Origin: SIG350 sp964520895
Lineage (GTDB): Bacteria > Bacillota > Clostridia > TANB77 > SIG350
Direction: 5' to 3'
Assembly: GCA_964520895.1 (NCBI GenBank)
Contig: CAZFOR010000014.1
Span: 1 to 22,253 of the forward strand
Length of the DNA: 22,253 nt
Under the pieces are notes generated by a model. The model was given only the letters and a program-made list of their open reading frames with translations. It was not told the origin of the DNA and made no database searches. Shown here one piece after another: positions 21,360-22,253 of the stretch (the stretch's first letter is position 1; each line of letters opens with the position of its first letter). A program made the position numbers and the translations under genes.

Positions 21360-22253
21360 AAAAAACTATATAAAAAACATAGACAATCCAATATAATGTA
21401 AGTGTCAAACCAACACGAAAGGATGATGTCTATGTATAATAAAATAATAACAGAAAATGAAATGAATTTCAATGAATTTGAGAAAAAAATATTTAAATTT
21501 GTGTGTTTAATTGGTTGTATGTTAATTAAATATTTTTTGGAAAAACAAGATAAAAAATTAGCAAACATTAGAGATAAGACACTCTACAGGAATAAAGGAA
21601 AACGAAGAAATACAATTAAAACAATTATGGGTGAAGTAGAATATGAAAGAACAATGTATATGTTTGAAGGAAAATATATATTTTTGCTAGATGAAAAGTT
21701 AAAAATTGGTGCTAGTGGAAAAATTTCAGATAATCTAGTAGAAAAGGTAGTTGAAGTTGCGGCAGAGAGTAGATCATATAGAGCTGCAAAAAAGAATCTA
21801 GAATTAGTTTCAAACATAACAATAAGTCACCAATGGATAAACAAATTGACTGTAGAAACAGGAGAAAAAATAGCTCAAAAAGAAAAAGAAGAAATGATAT
21901 TTATGGATAAAAATCAACTCATAGAAGGGACAAGAGAAATTGTAGCATTGTTTGAAGAAGCAGATGGCTTATGGATAAATCTTCAAGGAAATGATAGAAA
22001 AGCAAGACTAAAAAAGCAGCAAGAAGAATTAGAAAAGAAAGGAAAAAGTTTAAATGCAAAGGCAAAGATAAAAACAGAGTTAAAGTTACATGTAATGTAT
22101 GAAGGCTGGAAAAAGGGAGATACAAGACATACTTTAATAAACAAGCAAGCAATAGCAGGAATAATGAAACCAAAGGAAATTGCAAGGTTAAGAGATGCAA
22201 GAATATATCAGAAATATAAAGCAGATAAAATAGAATTGAGAGTGGTAAATGCA
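21360..22253 (+). mobile_element. ISLre2-family insertion sequence (left part; continues beyond the window)
   Basis: The element is recognised from its transposase. The left end must lie between the terminator at 21348 and the transposase start, probably near 21360-21385; I cannot fix the terminal inverted repeat because the right end is outside the window. Confidence 0.7.
21432..22253 (+). CDS. ISLre2-family (UPF0236) transposase, 3' end missing
   Basis: The frame from ATG 21432 stays open for 274 codons to the end of the window. It matches ISLre2-type transposases: FNEFEKKIFKFVCLIGCMLI, KTLYRNKGKRRNTIKTIMGEV, VEYERTMYMFEGKYIFLLDE, ASGKISDNLVEKVVEVAAES, SYRAAKKNLELVSNITISHQ, EIVALFEEADGLWINLQGND and LKLHVMYEGWKKGDTRHTL. 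The EEADG segment carries one of the acidic residues expected in the catalytic core; the rest lies beyond the window. The start uses AAAGGA at 21417-21422; in-frame ATGs at 21423 and 21426 are too close to that site. Full members are about 430-500 residues, so roughly 55-65 percent is seen. Confidence 0.85.
   Translation, partial: MYNKIITENEMNFNEFEKKIFKFVCLIGCMLIKYFLEKQDKKLANIRDKTLYRNKGKRRNTIKTIMGEVEYERTMYMFEGKYIFLLDEKLKIGASGKISDNLVEKVVEVAAESRSYRAAKKNLELVSNITISHQWINKLTVETGEKIAQKEKEEMIFMDKNQLIEGTREIVALFEEADGLWINLQGNDRKARLKKQQEELEKKGKSLNAKAKIKTELKLHVMYEGWKKGDTRHTLINKQAIAGIMKPKEIARLRDARIYQKYKADKIELRVVNA

Overview
The window reads as the chromosome of a very AT-rich, low-GC Gram-positive bacterium (Bacillota, most likely an uncultured Clostridia-like lineage). 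Supporting signs are strong AGGAGG-type ribosome binding sites, a T-box leader, frequent TTG/GTG starts, an ISLre2-type transposase, a clostridial-style prepilin-like surface protein, and TGA used as a stop. No phage structural genes or CRISPR array are seen.

Layout. 1-1281: the 3' part of a prepilin-like surface protein whose C-terminal segment has the composition of a diversity-generating-retroelement variable region, then a terminator. 1318-4900: a consensus promoter and a T-box leader whose specifier reads AAC (Asn) in front of aspS, then rsmB. 4917-5519 (minus): a small exported or anchored protein with 11-residue repeats. 5729-8771: a PHP-family phosphoesterase, a ferredoxin-less DUF362 protein and an ArsB/SLC13-type anion permease. 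9094-10785: an ECF-like sigma factor overlapping a membrane protein that is probably its anti-sigma factor. 10787-14607 (minus): a pyk-mutS2 operon, with mutS2 frameshifted in its Smr domain. 14608-15672: a 1.06-kb 'empty' spacer that holds the most interesting object in the window (next paragraph). 15673-18228 (minus): alpha-glucan phosphorylase. 18405-20005: scpA, a frameshifted unknown gene and a second unknown gene. 20088-20170: tRNA-Leu(CAA). 20383-22253: a frameshifted dinD and an ISLre2-family transposase running off the end, which looks like accessory DNA next to the tRNA.

The spacer at 14722-15435 contains two tandem ~357-bp units. Each encodes a 22-residue hydrophobic peptide behind a near-perfect Shine-Dalgarno sequence. 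Each then has an A-run/hairpin/T-run terminator that should work in both directions, an imperfect direct copy of the peptide's own start-codon region beyond that terminator, and a consensus minus-strand promoter (TTGACA-N17-TATTAT) firing back through this copy into the shared terminator. This is the architecture of the Fst/par type I toxin-antitoxin loci: convergent toxin mRNA and antitoxin RNA that pair through direct repeats and a shared terminator. The peptides keep their sequence through synonymous changes, while the direct repeats and terminator loops have diverged between copies, suggesting two paralogous modules with separate antitoxin specificity. A decayed third unit follows.

Three probable single-base frameshifts (mutS2, the 19220 gene, dinD) lie in one 22-kb window, so either residual assembly indels or real gene decay must be considered. 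All calls come from reading the sequence alone; no database searches were run.
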